A stretch of DNA of 64,000 bases from Rhypophila decipiens (taxonomy: Eukaryota; Ascomycota; Sordariomycetes; Sordariales; Naviculisporaceae). Every line of letters starts with the position of its first letter. Position 1 is the first letter of the stretch. Made by a program: the position numbers and the translations under genes. Positions 31,665 to 45,196 of this stretch are shown here, one piece after another. Location: contig MU858213.1 of the NCBI GenBank assembly GCA_033297075.1, positions 1-64,000 of the forward strand, read 5' to 3'. The notes beneath the pieces were generated by a model. The model was given only the letters and a program-made list of their open reading frames with translations, was not told where the DNA came from and did not search any database.

Positions 31665-32992
31665 GATAGCTTGAAGGAGGTGTCTACCTCGCGCTTTGGC
31701 CGAGTGATACAAACAGGAGCACAGAGCTGCGTCACACCGAGGGCGATTCACGAAAGGGCGGGACAGCGGCTATTTATGCTGACGGTTATTGTGCCATAAT
31801 GTTCCCGAAAAACAGGACAGCCCATCTCATACCGCCAATCCGCGTGTTAGCAACCGCCAGTTTTAATTAGGTCGACCCATATGGTCATGGTTGAACCAGG
31901 ATGCTGGGGTTACGTATTCGGTGCCTTGAACAGACAAAGAATCGGATCGGCCTATGACGGCGTTCAGCCAGAACGTGAGTAACACCAAACCGGGTCAGCG
32001 GCGGGTTCACGAGAATGCAGGCTGCCCTCCATTGATACTACCCCGTTAACCCACCCAGCCCGTTTCTTGGTCATTTTACGGTTGCTGATCTTGAACTACG
32101 ACCCACACTATCAGACCATTCAAAGACACTGGGTTGAAAAATGGAGTGTAACCAGTAGAATTACATGTCTTTGAACCTAGCTTTATAGGCCTTTTGAACT
32201 TTTCTTTTATACGTCGTATCGATCCATCTAACGCATTCAAGAGGGTATGCGGAGCCATATATGGGTTTAGTTTGAAGGTGTATGTAATTAATTTCACACC
32301 CCTGATTACCGTTCGACTTGATACCTCGAAGAATCATGTACATGTCGTTGCGAAAAGACATTCTTTGGTGGTGGCTATGTCACTCTCTTCGAAACACTGA
32401 GCATCCAAAAATAGAAGACGTGCTCTTCTCATTGATCTAGCGGGGCTGGAGGACTGCAGCATCTGTAGGCTGTCGGTGAAATTCGAGAATCGAGATGTCT
32501 GCTGCTGTCGAGTAACCTCGGACAACCTCGAATGTGGAGGCAGTGTTGCAGAGCTTCTGGAGGAGAGCTTCAGTCTTTGTTTCCTGCAGTGGAGGCATCG
32601 AGGTCAGATGGGGAAGGTCAAGAAAAGAGACTTTCAAAAGCACCAAATTTCCTGGATTCTACGGCCAAATAGTGGTTCAATCTGGGTTACGCAGACCAGA
32701 GAGGGCCCTGTGAGTTCCATTAAAGGCCCGAATGCGGGGATGGTAAAGGGCCGGACGTAACCGCAATTACTCCACTTCCCCCGCTCCCGCAGCCGGTGAG
32801 ATCGGCATCATTCCACTCCTACCTCCGAGATTGACCCTGATTTTTCCCGGAGACTTGGCTGAATACCACCAAGTTTACTTGTTGGCTGTAAATATCTTCA
32901 GAAGCTAGTAAAATTCACCAAGAACTAGGTTTAACATCACGTCATTTCCCACGATGCTCTCTATTTTTTTCAGAAGCTGTCTGTGGGGCCCC
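31665..32992. other. Intergenic, no gene seen
   Basis: About 1.3 kb. On the minus strand a TATA-like ATAAATA lies about 105 bases upstream of the GH31 ATG. The rest has only short open frames of mixed strand and no domain. Confidence 0.55.
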
Positions 32993-33831
32993 TCAACCCT
33001 CAAAGTCGAGCTCCTTATAGTATCTGTAGAGCCCATTCGAGTAATTTTGTCTCCTCTCACTCTCCAGATACTTTTTGATATTCGGTCTTTCCTTTACAGC
33101 GTTGTACAAAGCAAACACCTTTCCATACTTGCCCTCCCTCTCTGCCTTTTTTGTCGCCTTGGGAAACATGAACTTGACGCCATCGACACACTATGGATGA
33201 GCATTACCGGGTTAGTAGCACGTTTTGAGATAGAGGTATGAGTGACGGAACGAAGGTGAGAACATACCTGAAAGAGCACCAAATCGGCAACCGTTAGACG
33301 TCCTCCATACAACCATCTACCGCTCCCTGCACTCTTGCTTCCCAACACGCGTTCAAAGTATGCCAGAAATTTGGGCAGACGGTTCTTGACCCAGTCCTCG
33401 CTCCTCCTGAGGCTCTCCTCCTTTTGATCTTCATAGTACAACGACACAGCAATAGGATGGTGGCAATCGTGCACCTCGTTGCTCAATCCATCCAAGGCCG
33501 TCAGAACCAGCTCATTGACCTTCCATTTTCCTGTTGGGTCAGTCTTGGGATCCGGCAAGAGGCCGAGCTGCTCGCCCAGGTAGAGTACGATATTTGGCGT
33601 CTGGCTGATGACGAGGTTGTTCTCTTCATCGCGGAGGACAGGCGGTGCCAGAATGGGCGGGTTGACGCCGTCGTCGGGGACGCCTCCGCTGATATGCGAG
33701 ATTACCTCGTTGACGCCCTCGGAGGTCTGGGCCGTGTCGGTGTATGAGACCCCGGCTTCTTCCAAGACAAGCCGGACATGCTCTCCGCGGCCGGGGAAGC
33801 CAGGCCAGTAGATGAGGTGATATTGTGCCAT
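32993..33831 (-). CDS. Glutathione S-transferase
   Basis: Two exons in phase (33831-33268, 33190-32993), 253 residues. The N-terminal thioredoxin-like domain starts with YHLIYWPGFPGRGEHVRLVLEEAGV and carries the cis-Pro block PPVLRDEENNLVISQTPNI, where Ser-Gln/Thr bind the glutathione gamma-glutamyl part. The C-terminal all-alpha domain has the GGRLTVADLVLFQV stretch (the conserved N-cap/hydrophobic staple region) and ends in a helix with ALYNAVKERPNIKKYLESERR. It conjugates or binds electrophiles with glutathione in the cytosol. The class is not obvious; the ESERR ending is often seen in fungal Ure2-like or sigma-like GSTs. No signal peptide. Confidence 0.9.
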
Positions 33832-36710
<2,879 letters not shown>

Positions 36711-36875
36711 GATGGACATGTGCCACCGTCAAGGATGATGTGTGTGAATAGGGGGTCCGGGACAGAGGTTCCATTGTTGTCTTGTCTGAGACTGAGAGAA
36801 GGTCAAGCAGTTGGTAACAGCTAAGAACATGCTCGTAGGGGTACAATTTATAACAAGAAATAAGTATCAAAGTAG

Positions 36876-38110
36876 TCACCGCGCAAGACGTTTACCCGGA
36901 GAAGGACCTTCGTTGTTCAATGGCTTCGCTGAACGGCCACTGATCGACGGATTGTCCATCCATGAACACCAAGGTATCCACACCTGCACCGCGCCGAGCA
37001 CGGTAGCCGCGATCCCAAACAGAATAGCAAACAACAGGCCCAGAAGACCCCACCACGTAGTCCATCGAGGGCTTTTCCGCTTTTCGGAGAACTTCTCGAT
37101 CCTGGTCGCTGGGGTCGGGTTATCAATCTCCTTCCACAAGTCTTCTAACCGCCCGCCCCAGTGTGGGAATTTCTTGTATAAGAGCTCAATCGTATCTGGA
37201 CTTCTGGCGTCCCGAGGCTCATTGTGTGGTAGTGAGAATGTTGAATATGCCGACCCGAAGGCAGAGTCTTGCTTGATCGCTTCCCTGAGGGTTGTTCGTG
37301 ATGCCTCATTGGAGAACAGTAAACCGTAGGTGGCCAGAGTTTCTATAAGAAGTGCAGCTGGAAGAGCGCCCCTGCAAACAACATAAAGTGTCAGTAAATG
37401 ACGTGCTGGATGGTGTAACGACGTTTGGGCAGGAATAATCTCCTGGTTACTAACATGGCCAGGGAACTCGCCGTATCTTGATCTAGCTCCGGCTTGTCTT
37501 TGGACAAAGCCTCCAAGCACATTTTGATATAACAGGGATATCGAAAAATATAGACCTTCTTCCATTCGGTGAGAAGTATTAGATGGTCGCTTAGCCTATT
37601 CGTCCACTCGATGGTAAGTCGAGAGTCGTTCTTGAGGGAATCAGCAGATAGTCTCGCCGATGATATGACAGTGTTCCGCACCGCCTCGTCTGCTGGAATG
37701 GGGTATCGCGGATATACTCGGTCGACAAACTCTATCAGACTTTCACCGTTCCTCCATTCGGGCATGAAAACATCGCCGGCGTAGGTGCCCGGAGTCTTAC
37801 AACTCGTCCCCAGCATGATACGGACACCCAGATCTAGAGCTGCCGAGGTCAGTCCGTCGTTTGATGACATCATCGTGTGTTTTGGTTGGTATGCGCTGGT
37901 TTTGAGCAGATTAAATATTTCAATTGCTGGGTCGTGCGGTGGTATTGGTGGAGGGATTATGATCAGAGATGACTTCATTTCGTTTTTATAGTGGTCGAAA
38001 TAGGGCTTCAACTTGTTTGCTGGGACGAGACCACCTGCGCCAAAGACCTGAATGATCCTCTCCCTCGTCTGATCATCGAGATCTTGGTTGACATTGTGTA
38101 CGGGTGCCAT
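36876..38110 (-). CDS. Unknown protein with C-terminal membrane anchor
   Basis: Two exons in phase (38110-37455, 37371-36876; donor GTTAGT), 383 residues. The start is the ATG at 38110; the longer frame begins at TTG. The N-terminal two-thirds are soluble and helical, with the landmarks MAPVHNVNQDLDDQTRERI, FMPEWRNGESLIEFVDRVYPRYP and ILLTEWKKVYIFRYPCYI. The second exon has LREAIKQDSAFGSAYSTF, FPHWGGRLEDLWKEIDNPTP and, near the end, the hydrophobic helix GLLGLLFAILFGIAATVLGA followed by VWIPWCSWM. This plan (soluble domain, linker ending DNPTPATR, one or two C-terminal helices) recurs in uncharacterised fungal proteins. I know no function. It is divergently transcribed from a protease-like gene 458 bases away. 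Confidence 0.7.
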
Positions 38111-38568
38111 CAAGGAGTTAGACTCGAAGTCAGTTGGCCGTTCGCGATGTGTTGGCCAACGCCAATTGAAGAGTCTCGAGACATGTTTTCAACCTGCCAC
38201 AATAGCATCTTGCGGTGCTTCCAAGCAGTGCCAAGGTCCCTGTTAATAACAACCAATGACGGTGGCACATAGGACATGCACCAGAATCTGCCTTGAAAAG
38301 CCACAAGTTTCAGCTCGCTTATCTCGAAGAAACGGAGCCCAATCATCATGCTCTTGCTTCTGCACTTTGACCCCTTCATGTTTTGATGAATTTTCTGGTG
38401 TGGTGTGCGGAAAAACCGAGCCAACCTCATGTATCAACTGGGGGTCGCCATTCCGGGACCAGAGGTCCAAACAGGAATGTGTGCAAGCTGGCACATTCTG
38501 CATGAGTAGCAACTTCACCCCGCTGAGTATTTTATCATCCTACCTCTTCTCGGCGACCCGGCTTGAGC
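38111..38568. promoter_or_regulatory. Divergent promoter of 36.9/38.6 kb pair
   Basis: 458 bases lie between the two start codons. I see no clear TATA box. The close head-to-head layout allows shared regulation. Confidence 0.35.
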
Positions 38569-40902
38569 ATGTCGACAATCGTACAAGCTTCGGACTCTGC
38601 GCCATCCATCGAGTTGGTAAAGAACAAAGAGAAGAAAGCAATACTTACTCTCAAGGGGGCACCAAGGCTTGAGGGACTTTGGTCGTTCATGCGCGATGTT
38701 GGGTGGCACCCAAGTACTCGAGATAACAGGAACGATGATCCAACTCGGTTCCAGAGCAACACCGGAGCACCTGTTACTGTTGATAGCAGTATCAATCATG
38801 CTCCGCAGCAGGGCGTCAACGTGGTGCCGACCAGTCCGGACAAGACATCAACATCTCGGAATGGAACTGTCGGACCACTAGGACAGACAGCCCCGGCAAT
38901 AGCTGATGTTACTCAATCGTTACAATCAGAGTCTACACAGCCACAGCCATGCGGTAGTAATACCGAAAGCCCTGAGCTTGCAATCATGCCTATCTCTCAT
39001 GCCGAATCTCCGCCCACCGGTGCCGAGGTCGCGAGCAACCACGGCCAAGGTCCAGGGCTCCTTGATGTCCAAATTCGATACACGATCAGAGAAAGACTTG
39101 AACAACTCGAATTTGCGTCCAAGCTGGGACTCAAAGCCGACATGTCGGCCGACTTCATGCCCGAAGAAATGCAGATGCTGAGAGATTTCAGCACCGAGAT
39201 TGAGCACAAGCGCCTAACATGGTTCCACGGCAGCTGCTGTCCGACAGTGATCTTTCGCCTAGTTGCTCTGAAGAAGGCCTCTCGTGAAGGAGAGAGTGTA
39301 TCATCTGAAAGTACCGAGGAGGGAACGGGCATTACCATCATAGGTCTACACTCGGAAGATCAGATTCGGGGATTCCACAAGGTCATGTCCAAGAAGCATA
39401 TCCCTGAACGATACTCGCCCCTCAGGCTATGCTACGACACTGCTCAACTCCAAATGCTTTCAAGAATAGTAGCGGAGAAGTACGAGTACGGCGAGTTGGG
39501 AGTGGGTCTGACATTATGCGGGACCCAGATTGTCACGGAAAGACAGATGGAGGATACCAAATGGACGTCGACGATTGGTGGAATCATCGCAGTGGACAAC
39601 GAACTCTTTGCCATTACATCCTCGCATAGGCCATCTGAAAACCTTGATCGCTCCTCGAACTTGGACTCGTCGGACTCAAGCACCGCGGTTGAGTCAGACT
39701 ATCACGAAGACGTCAAACCAGCCCTGATACTCGACTATCCATCTTATGAAGGGGACAGAAGCATAAAAAAGTCCACTCGCAAACCGATGATCTTCCCCGA
39801 CCTTCCTACTAGAGTTTCAACGACTGAGGAGAGTGGTGACGACCAGGACTGGCGGTTGATACCAATCTCACAAAGCCACTGCTTGCCAAATTCTTTTCAA
39901 TATTTGGGCAGAGACGTGAATTTCATGCTTGGATCCCGAGACTTCATCATGGAGTCCTCAGCCGGAGCAGGGGAAGGGAGTAGCCGCTTGAATGCTACTA
40001 GTACTGCCTACATAACCGACCGGCCACCTCAACGGACTGGCTCGCGGGAATGTCGCTATCTTGACAAGTACAAGCAGCCCGCCAACGTATGGGACCTTGC
40101 TTCCTTGCCCAAGCTTCCTTTCGACAGGCAAGGGACGACTGCCACAGAGGTATGGGTAGTTACTCTCAAGGGATCACGACTTCAGACGGGTGATTCCGGA
40201 GCATGGGTGATAGACGAGCGTGGCTTGGTGGTCGGGGCGGTGACAGCAGCGTCCGGAAGTGACGTGTATATCACCCCATTCCATCTTCAAAAACGGGAAA
40301 TAGAGAAGACGCAACCTACAAATCACAGAAATGTGAGCCTGCCCTCTCCTCTTCAGTGTTTCCTCGAGCTAGCCAGCTCCCAGAAGGAAACTCTATCGGT
40401 GCGTGATGGCTACGTTTCAGCCGCTATCTCCTCCGCTGTGCTGGAGGCTTCCATGAGAACGGATTCATTGGCCTTGGCTTTGTTCAGGGCCCGAGAACTA
40501 AGAATCACGGAGACGGAGGAGAGTAGAGAGTCGTTGAGAAACGTTCTAGGGCTGTACGGAAATGGGATCCGGCAATTCCTTTCGCTTGAAGAACCGCAGT
40601 CAGCCAGCGTACTTCACGGGCGTAATGACGACCAGATTATGCGTGATCTGAGAAGAATGTACCGCTCGGCATGTAGGGAAATTCGTGATCCGGAAGTTGC
40701 CGGCGCTGATGCTCACCACTCGGGACCTCAACGTGAGAGCCCTAGGCCAATAAAGATCAAAGGCGATACTGAGCCCGCGATTAAATTGGCGGATGGAGGC
40801 ATGGAGTCTACACCCGCCGACGCAGAAAAGCAAGGGAATACGGACCCAGAACCACCAAGCGAGGAGAACGTGGACAGGAAGTTGGTACCTTCATTACGCT
40901 GA
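38569..40902 (+). CDS. Trypsin-fold GDSGAW protein, disordered
   Basis: A single exon of about 777 residues, starting at the ATG at 38569. The first ~180 residues are disordered (Ser, Thr, Gln, Pro rich). Ordered blocks follow: RLTWFHGSCCPTVIFRLVAL, a beta-rich middle with GVGLTLCGTQI and IIAVDNELFAITSSHR, then LKGSRLQTGDSGAWVIDE (about residues 535-552) with VVGAVTAASGSDVYITPF after it. TGDSGAWV is the nucleophile motif of chymotrypsin-fold serine proteases, and VVGAV..A is the strand that follows. A catalytic-triad His is not obvious in the rest. The C-terminal part is helical with LFRARELRI and a polar tail. Similar GDSGxW proteins occur across Pezizomycotina with unknown roles. The gene faces the membrane-anchored protein upstream. 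Confidence 0.7.
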   Translation: MSTIVQASDSAPSIELVKNKEKKAILTLKGAPRLEGLWSFMRDVGWHPSTRDNRNDDPTRFQSNTGAPVTVDSSINHAPQQGVNVVPTSPDKTSTSRNGTVGPLGQTAPAIADVTQSLQSESTQPQPCGSNTESPELAIMPISHAESPPTGAEVASNHGQGPGLLDVQIRYTIRERLEQLEFASKLGLKADMSADFMPEEMQMLRDFSTEIEHKRLTWFHGSCCPTVIFRLVALKKASREGESVSSESTEEGTGITIIGLHSEDQIRGFHKVMSKKHIPERYSPLRLCYDTAQLQMLSRIVAEKYEYGELGVGLTLCGTQIVTERQMEDTKWTSTIGGIIAVDNELFAITSSHRPSENLDRSSNLDSSDSSTAVESDYHEDVKPALILDYPSYEGDRSIKKSTRKPMIFPDLPTRVSTTEESGDDQDWRLIPISQSHCLPNSFQYLGRDVNFMLGSRDFIMESSAGAGEGSSRLNATSTAYITDRPPQRTGSRECRYLDKYKQPANVWDLASLPKLPFDRQGTTATEVWVVTLKGSRLQTGDSGAWVIDERGLVVGAVTAASGSDVYITPFHLQKREIEKTQPTNHRNVSLPSPLQCFLELASSQKETLSVRDGYVSAAISSAVLEASMRTDSLALALFRARELRITETEESRESLRNVLGLYGNGIRQFLSLEEPQSASVLHGRNDDQIMRDLRRMYRSACREIRDPEVAGADAHHSGPQRESPRPIKIKGDTEPAIKLADGGMESTPADAEKQGNTDPEPPSEENVDRKLVPSLR

Positions 40903-40943
40903 CCGTACCCATTCTTAGTCTTCCTCCTGAGAGTTACGGTCCT

Positions 40944-41598
40944 ATGAGCATAGTCGGGGGTATTTGCGCTGGGCTGGTGATTGCCAGCAGGGAAGACGAC
41001 GTCATAGATACCCCTGTGGGCGCGTGCATAGCGGTCGGGGCTGCCCTTGCTATTCCACATATTATATGGCGGTTATGGGGGAAAGCTGTGATTGGCTTTG
41101 GGATCAGACTCGGAGCGTATGAAGGTTTACGCTTTATTTGCTCTGTACTCATAGTCTTTACCATCGTTATTTTTCGGCTTCCGTTTGCTACAGCTGTCGG
41201 TTCATATGTCCTGGGAGGCATAAGTTCTAAAAGTCAGTTATTGACCGACACGACGAAAGTTCTGGGTATGTGCATAGTACGGATACAGACTAACCACGTG
41301 CCTGAGAACAGATCGGAATACCTTATTTACTTCCTAACTCGGAGCTGCTACCATATATCTACTCGACTTGGTAGTAGGTCCCCAGCTAGGGTGGAACACT
41401 CGCGGAGGCATACTATGGCCATACCTCTGTAGACAAACAATTACGCGAAGAATGGCACTTCGGAGTCTACTAACCATATTCTACTGTGTTTCTCGAGACA
41501 CTCTGGCGGCGTTTATATTTGTCAACATCGCTAATAACACAAGTTTGTTCCTCTTCCACCCCTACCATTCACCATGGGTCTTCAGACCATTACCTTGA
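40944..41598 (+). CDS. Small polytopic membrane protein
   Basis: Two exons in phase (40944-41265, 41378-41598; donor GTATGT, CTAAC branch point, acceptor GTAGTAG) give about 180 residues. There are at least three hydrophobic segments: GPMSIVGGICAGLVIAS, VGAALAIPHIIWRLWGKAVI and FICSVLIVFTIVIF. A fourth lies in exon 2 (LLTIFYCVS..TLAAFIFVNI). The gene starts only 41 bases after the preceding stop. The membrane frame is open further upstream, so it could instead be a C-terminal extension of that gene through a small intron or frameshift. Another possible membrane exon (YLVNICTAALAGAVFSIVF) lies near 41650. No family recognised. Confidence 0.4.
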
Positions 41599-42297
41599 GG
41601 GTTTTACGCTGACCATCTAACAATGTACAAACTCGGGTGTCTATCTGGTAAACATATGTACAGCAGCTCTAGCCGGTGCTGTGTTCTCCATCGTCTTCTC
41701 TCCGGACCTGTTGAGGTGGTGGCATTATGGCTCACGGCTCGGATGTTTCCCGGCTTATTGGAAAAATACAAGCGGGAGGAAGGGCGAGGGGAAGAGCTGG
41801 AGGAAGAGCGGGAAGAAAACATGTCAAAGCCAGGCTGGATTCTTTACATGTTGTTACCTATATTATCCTCGATATTCTCATTCTTCTGCCCTCGCAGGAT
41901 ATCACTATTGGAGAAAGCCATGGAGATTCTGAGAAAAAGGCACGGTACAAGCACCGCCCCGGGGTCTTCTTCATTTTGGGATATCCCACTATGGGAGCCC
42001 AGAACCTCAAGCGCGAGGAAAAACCCCAGTCCTGCTACTGGTGTTCAGGGGAGGTTGTTTGAGGGGCTCTAAGAACCGGTCAACAATATTATAAGTCATA
42101 CATGGTTCTAGTTCATACACGTTCACAAATTGGACTATTCACTGTGGAATTTATACTTTGGATTCTCCAATCAAGGCTTCATTATGACTTTTAACACGGC
42201 ATCGGAGGATCTGCCTTCGATCAGAAAAGGCTATCAAGTAGGATTACCAGGAGTACAGAACTCATACCGCACTCGTTCTTTCCAGTACTACCTCTGC
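41599..42297. other. Possible extra exon, otherwise non-coding
   Basis: Contains an open stretch (about 41640-41830) that reads YLVNICTAALAGAVFSIVFSP and a basic tail, which could be a last exon of the membrane gene. I could not find a convincing splice path. The remaining bases are the 3' end of the convergent substrate-binding-like gene. Confidence 0.35.
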
Positions 42298-43257
42298 TCA
42301 AAGTTTCAGTGCATCCTCATACACACTCGGATCAATAAACTTTTCCAGTTCCGCCCTCGACATTGCCGCTCTCTTGTCCGTCTTGGCAAGATACCGATCC
42401 TCCTTGACGAGATAATCCAGCAACACTCCATCCGTCAAGCTGGTCGGGCCCCAACGGTGATCCTCCCACACGTTCCTCAACACAGGCACATCCACTTTAA
42501 TACTCTTCGACACGCCGGGGTAGATCTTCTCAGGCTGGTCCCTGTACAGATCCAAAGTCTGATTCAGATTCTTGACGTACTGCACGATCTTCTTGCGCAT
42601 GGTCGGGTTCTTGAGGTCCTCGGCTTTTGCGTACAGACTGTACACCTCGCGGTAGACGGACGCGTTCTTGAATACTACCACGTTCGACTCGCCACCCACA
42701 GCTTCGATACCCAGCTCTACTGACGTCTCCCATACGCCAAAGGCGTCAATCTTTCGGGCTTTGAACTGGCTGGGAAAGGTATTGTCACCGCAGGGGGGGC
42801 GCATGCAGACCCCGCCGTTGACCTCGGTATAGTCGCCTGCCTTGAGACCGGCGCTTTCGAGGAGGGTGTGGACAAAGACTTGGGCCGAGGAGCCAGCGAT
42901 TGTACCGATGCGCTTGCCCTTGAGGTCGGCGAGGGTTTTGATCCCAGCTGCTTTGTTCGCCACGAGGCGGTAAGCAACTTCGACGATGACATAGATGAGG
43001 CGGTAGTTCTTGTGGGTGGCGTATTGCTTTAGACCTTGTGTCTCGGCGTTGCCCGCTAGGTCGACGCTGCCTAGGGTTGCAATGCCGCCGTCGACGGTCG
43101 TGGCTGTGTCTGCTTTGAAGAGGTTTTTGTTGGTATAGTCTAGGGGTGTGCCTTCGATCCACAGTATGTTGTAGGATACTTTGAAGCCGAGGACTTGTTG
43201 GGGAGACAGAAGAAGAGTCGCCGCGGCGCCGAAGCGCAAAAGTCCTTTTAGCTGCAT
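42298..43257 (-). CDS. Secreted NMT1/SsuA-like binding protein
   Basis: A single exon of 319 residues. MQLKGLLRFGAAATLLLSPQQVLG is a signal peptide. The mature part is a class II periplasmic-binding-protein fold: GGIATLGSVDLAGNAETQG, the domain-swap motif YRLVANKAAGIKTLADLKGKRIGTIAGSS in the family position, then DAFGVWETSVELGIEA and, near the end, KSIKVDVPVLRNVWEDH. This pattern belongs to the NMT1/THI5-SsuA group. Bacterial relatives bind taurine, alkanesulfonates or thiamine precursors for ABC importers; fungal THI5 is a suicide enzyme. Here the protein is secreted and no ABC transporter subunit is near, so transport in the bacterial sense is unlikely. The intronless gene and family suggest an origin by transfer from bacteria; this is inference. 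Confidence 0.8.
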   Translation of the reverse strand: MQLKGLLRFGAAATLLLSPQQVLGFKVSYNILWIEGTPLDYTNKNLFKADTATTVDGGIATLGSVDLAGNAETQGLKQYATHKNYRLIYVIVEVAYRLVANKAAGIKTLADLKGKRIGTIAGSSAQVFVHTLLESAGLKAGDYTEVNGGVCMRPPCGDNTFPSQFKARKIDAFGVWETSVELGIEAVGGESNVVVFKNASVYREVYSLYAKAEDLKNPTMRKKIVQYVKNLNQTLDLYRDQPEKIYPGVSKSIKVDVPVLRNVWEDHRWGPTSLTDGVLLDYLVKEDRYLAKTDKRAAMSRAELEKFIDPSVYEDALKL

Positions 43258-43331
43258 CGTGTCTTGTTTGAGATGAGAGATGGCTGTCTAAAACATCATC
43301 GGCCGTTTTCACGTTTCCGCACTCCTTGCCA

Positions 43332-43337
43332 TATATA
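43332..43337 (-). promoter_or_regulatory. TATA box of binding-protein gene
   Basis: A TATATA run on the minus strand about 75 bases upstream of the ATG at 43257. Confidence 0.4.
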
Positions 43338-44368
43338 CCTACCCACTTATATAACTCACTTCATTCCCAACGGTATTGCAGATCCACTTACATCGTTCAC
43401 CGATCCGGGCCAAGACCCCGTGCTCAGACACAATATTCATATCTCCAGAACAGGTTAACACGCCGAGTCGAAGCTACGGAAACATGAGCTATACTACTAC
43501 GTCCGTAAGATAGAAATGGGGTGGCAATATGACGTCCTGACTGTTGGCGCACCGGTAGATACTATAGGTAGTCGCCTGGGTAACGCTATTGGTTCCTATC
43601 CACATACTGTTGGTCGTAGCAGAGGAGCGGTACCTACCAATTCATCCGTCCAGAGTATCATCCTGACCAACCTCGCCCATCCCCTGAGACATCATATTAA
43701 AATATCCGGGAACGCTACCTAACGGGATGTTGGCCTCTACCCGCCCCGCATTCTGATTTTTCTTGGCAATATCAGATATTGTTTCGGCAGAGCGCTTTGT
43801 ATGAGTGCAGCGGCTGTTTAATGACGCAGGGCGGAATCCCCCCTTCTTGATATCAACTATGCTTACTCATGTTTCATTTCCGCGAGGTATGACCTATTTC
43901 AGCTATAACAAGATGTTCGCGTCATGAGGTCGGATAATGTGGCTGTTGCTCTAGGGATGAATACGTCGGGAACAGAAAAGGGTTGAACAGCGAAGAGGAT
44001 GGTTCGGCAAGCAAAGACATGCCTTTTTCTCGCGTAGTACAATCGCGATCAGAAACTCCGTGAAAGTTTGATCATGGGATTGCCCCGGGCAGACTGGACG
44101 TGCTGAGCATTGCGCCGCAGAACTATTCCTTGATGTTCCCAGCCTTTTGGGGGGACCTCTCAGTGCAGCGGGTGCATGTGTCTGGTGCAGGCTTGGAAAG
44201 ACCTGCCCGGGGACAGACATCGGGTTCATGAATGGGAAATGGAATACATTAAACACGATCGTTACTGACCAGTTACAAGGCGCGGTATACTGTGCCTAGA
44301 ATGAGTACATGCCCAGATCGTCATTCTTTGCCCCTGAACCAAGGCTTGGTGCAAACAAATGCCAGAAG
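43338..44368. other. Intergenic, no gene seen
   Basis: About 1 kb. It lies upstream of the binding-protein gene and 3' of the first NUDIX gene. Nothing recognisable. Confidence 0.55.
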
Positions 44369-45196
44369 CTACTCCACCACCGCCTCCTTTCTGAGTCTGA
44401 AAGCTTCTAAAATCAAGTGCCCCAAATGCTCACTAGTGAGCTCTAATAGCTTCTCCTTCCCCTCTTCGTCCCCGTCAGCCCTGAGATTTAAAATTTCCTC
44501 CTCACTAGCCCAGACATAGTCCTGATGCTCCCATGGATTAAGCTTCAGCTCATCCAGATCATCAACCTCAACCTCAAAGACATAGCGACGAAAGACCCTG
44601 GTCTTTGTACTATTACTAAAGACGAACCCCTCTTGTCCATCCGGACCAACAACCAATCTCACCAGACGCTTGGCCATGAACCCCGTCTCCTCCCATAGCT
44701 CTCTCGCCACAGCTTGTGTGATAGTGGCGTCCTTTTCGGGATTATTAGACACTACGCCGCTGGGGATTTCCCATTTGTCAGGGAGCGAGTCGGTCTTTGC
44801 GCGCTGGATCAACAGGACGCGGATGGGTTGAGCCTGATCACTATCACCACCACTCCGAGGGCATTTGAAGACCAGCGCACCGACAGCGACCCCGTCCAGC
44901 ACGGGCGAGGGTGAAGTTGGTGGAGTTTGGCTTTTCAGGCGAGAAATAAACTCGCGGGCTGGAAGGTCGAAGCGGCTGATCGATTGGGAAATGGTGAGGG
45001 TTGAAAAGGAGGGTACCGGGCCTGGACGGGGAGTCTGGACGGGTTCCGGTGCCGGAGTGGCCATTGCTGTCCCAGAGAGTTTCTGGTAAGGACGATGTGG
45101 CTTCAGGCTAGCCACAACTGAGATACGAGGATTGAAGGCCAAGACTGGCGGTCTGCGCTGACCAGACCAGGTTCTGAGAAGGTCAGAAAGTACCAT
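44369..45196 (-). CDS. NUDIX hydrolase 1
   Basis: A single exon of 275 residues from the ATG at 45196. An internal Met at about residue 45 (MATPAP) is an alternative start. The extra N-terminus, with Arg residues and no acids, could be a mitochondrial leader. The NUDIX core starts at VAVGALVFKC, continues IRVLLIQRAKTDSLPDKWE, and has the box half RELWEETGF (about 165-173). The first half, IPSGVVSNNPEKDATITQAVA, is longer than the usual G-x5-E spacing. Later blocks include RRYVFEVEV, NPWEHQDYVWASEEE and LGHLILEAFRL. NUDIX enzymes hydrolyse nucleoside diphosphates linked to another group (NADH, ADP-ribose, dinucleotides and others); the substrate is unknown. Related to NUDIX 2 at 48.3 kb, on the other side of a HET gene. 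Confidence 0.85.
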   Translation of the reverse strand: MVLSDLLRTWSGQRRPPVLAFNPRISVVASLKPHRPYQKLSGTAMATPAPEPVQTPRPGPVPSFSTLTISQSISRFDLPAREFISRLKSQTPPTSPSPVLDGVAVGALVFKCPRSGGDSDQAQPIRVLLIQRAKTDSLPDKWEIPSGVVSNNPEKDATITQAVARELWEETGFMAKRLVRLVVGPDGQEGFVFSNSTKTRVFRRYVFEVEVDDLDELKLNPWEHQDYVWASEEEILNLRADGDEEGKEKLLELTSEHLGHLILEAFRLRKEAVVE

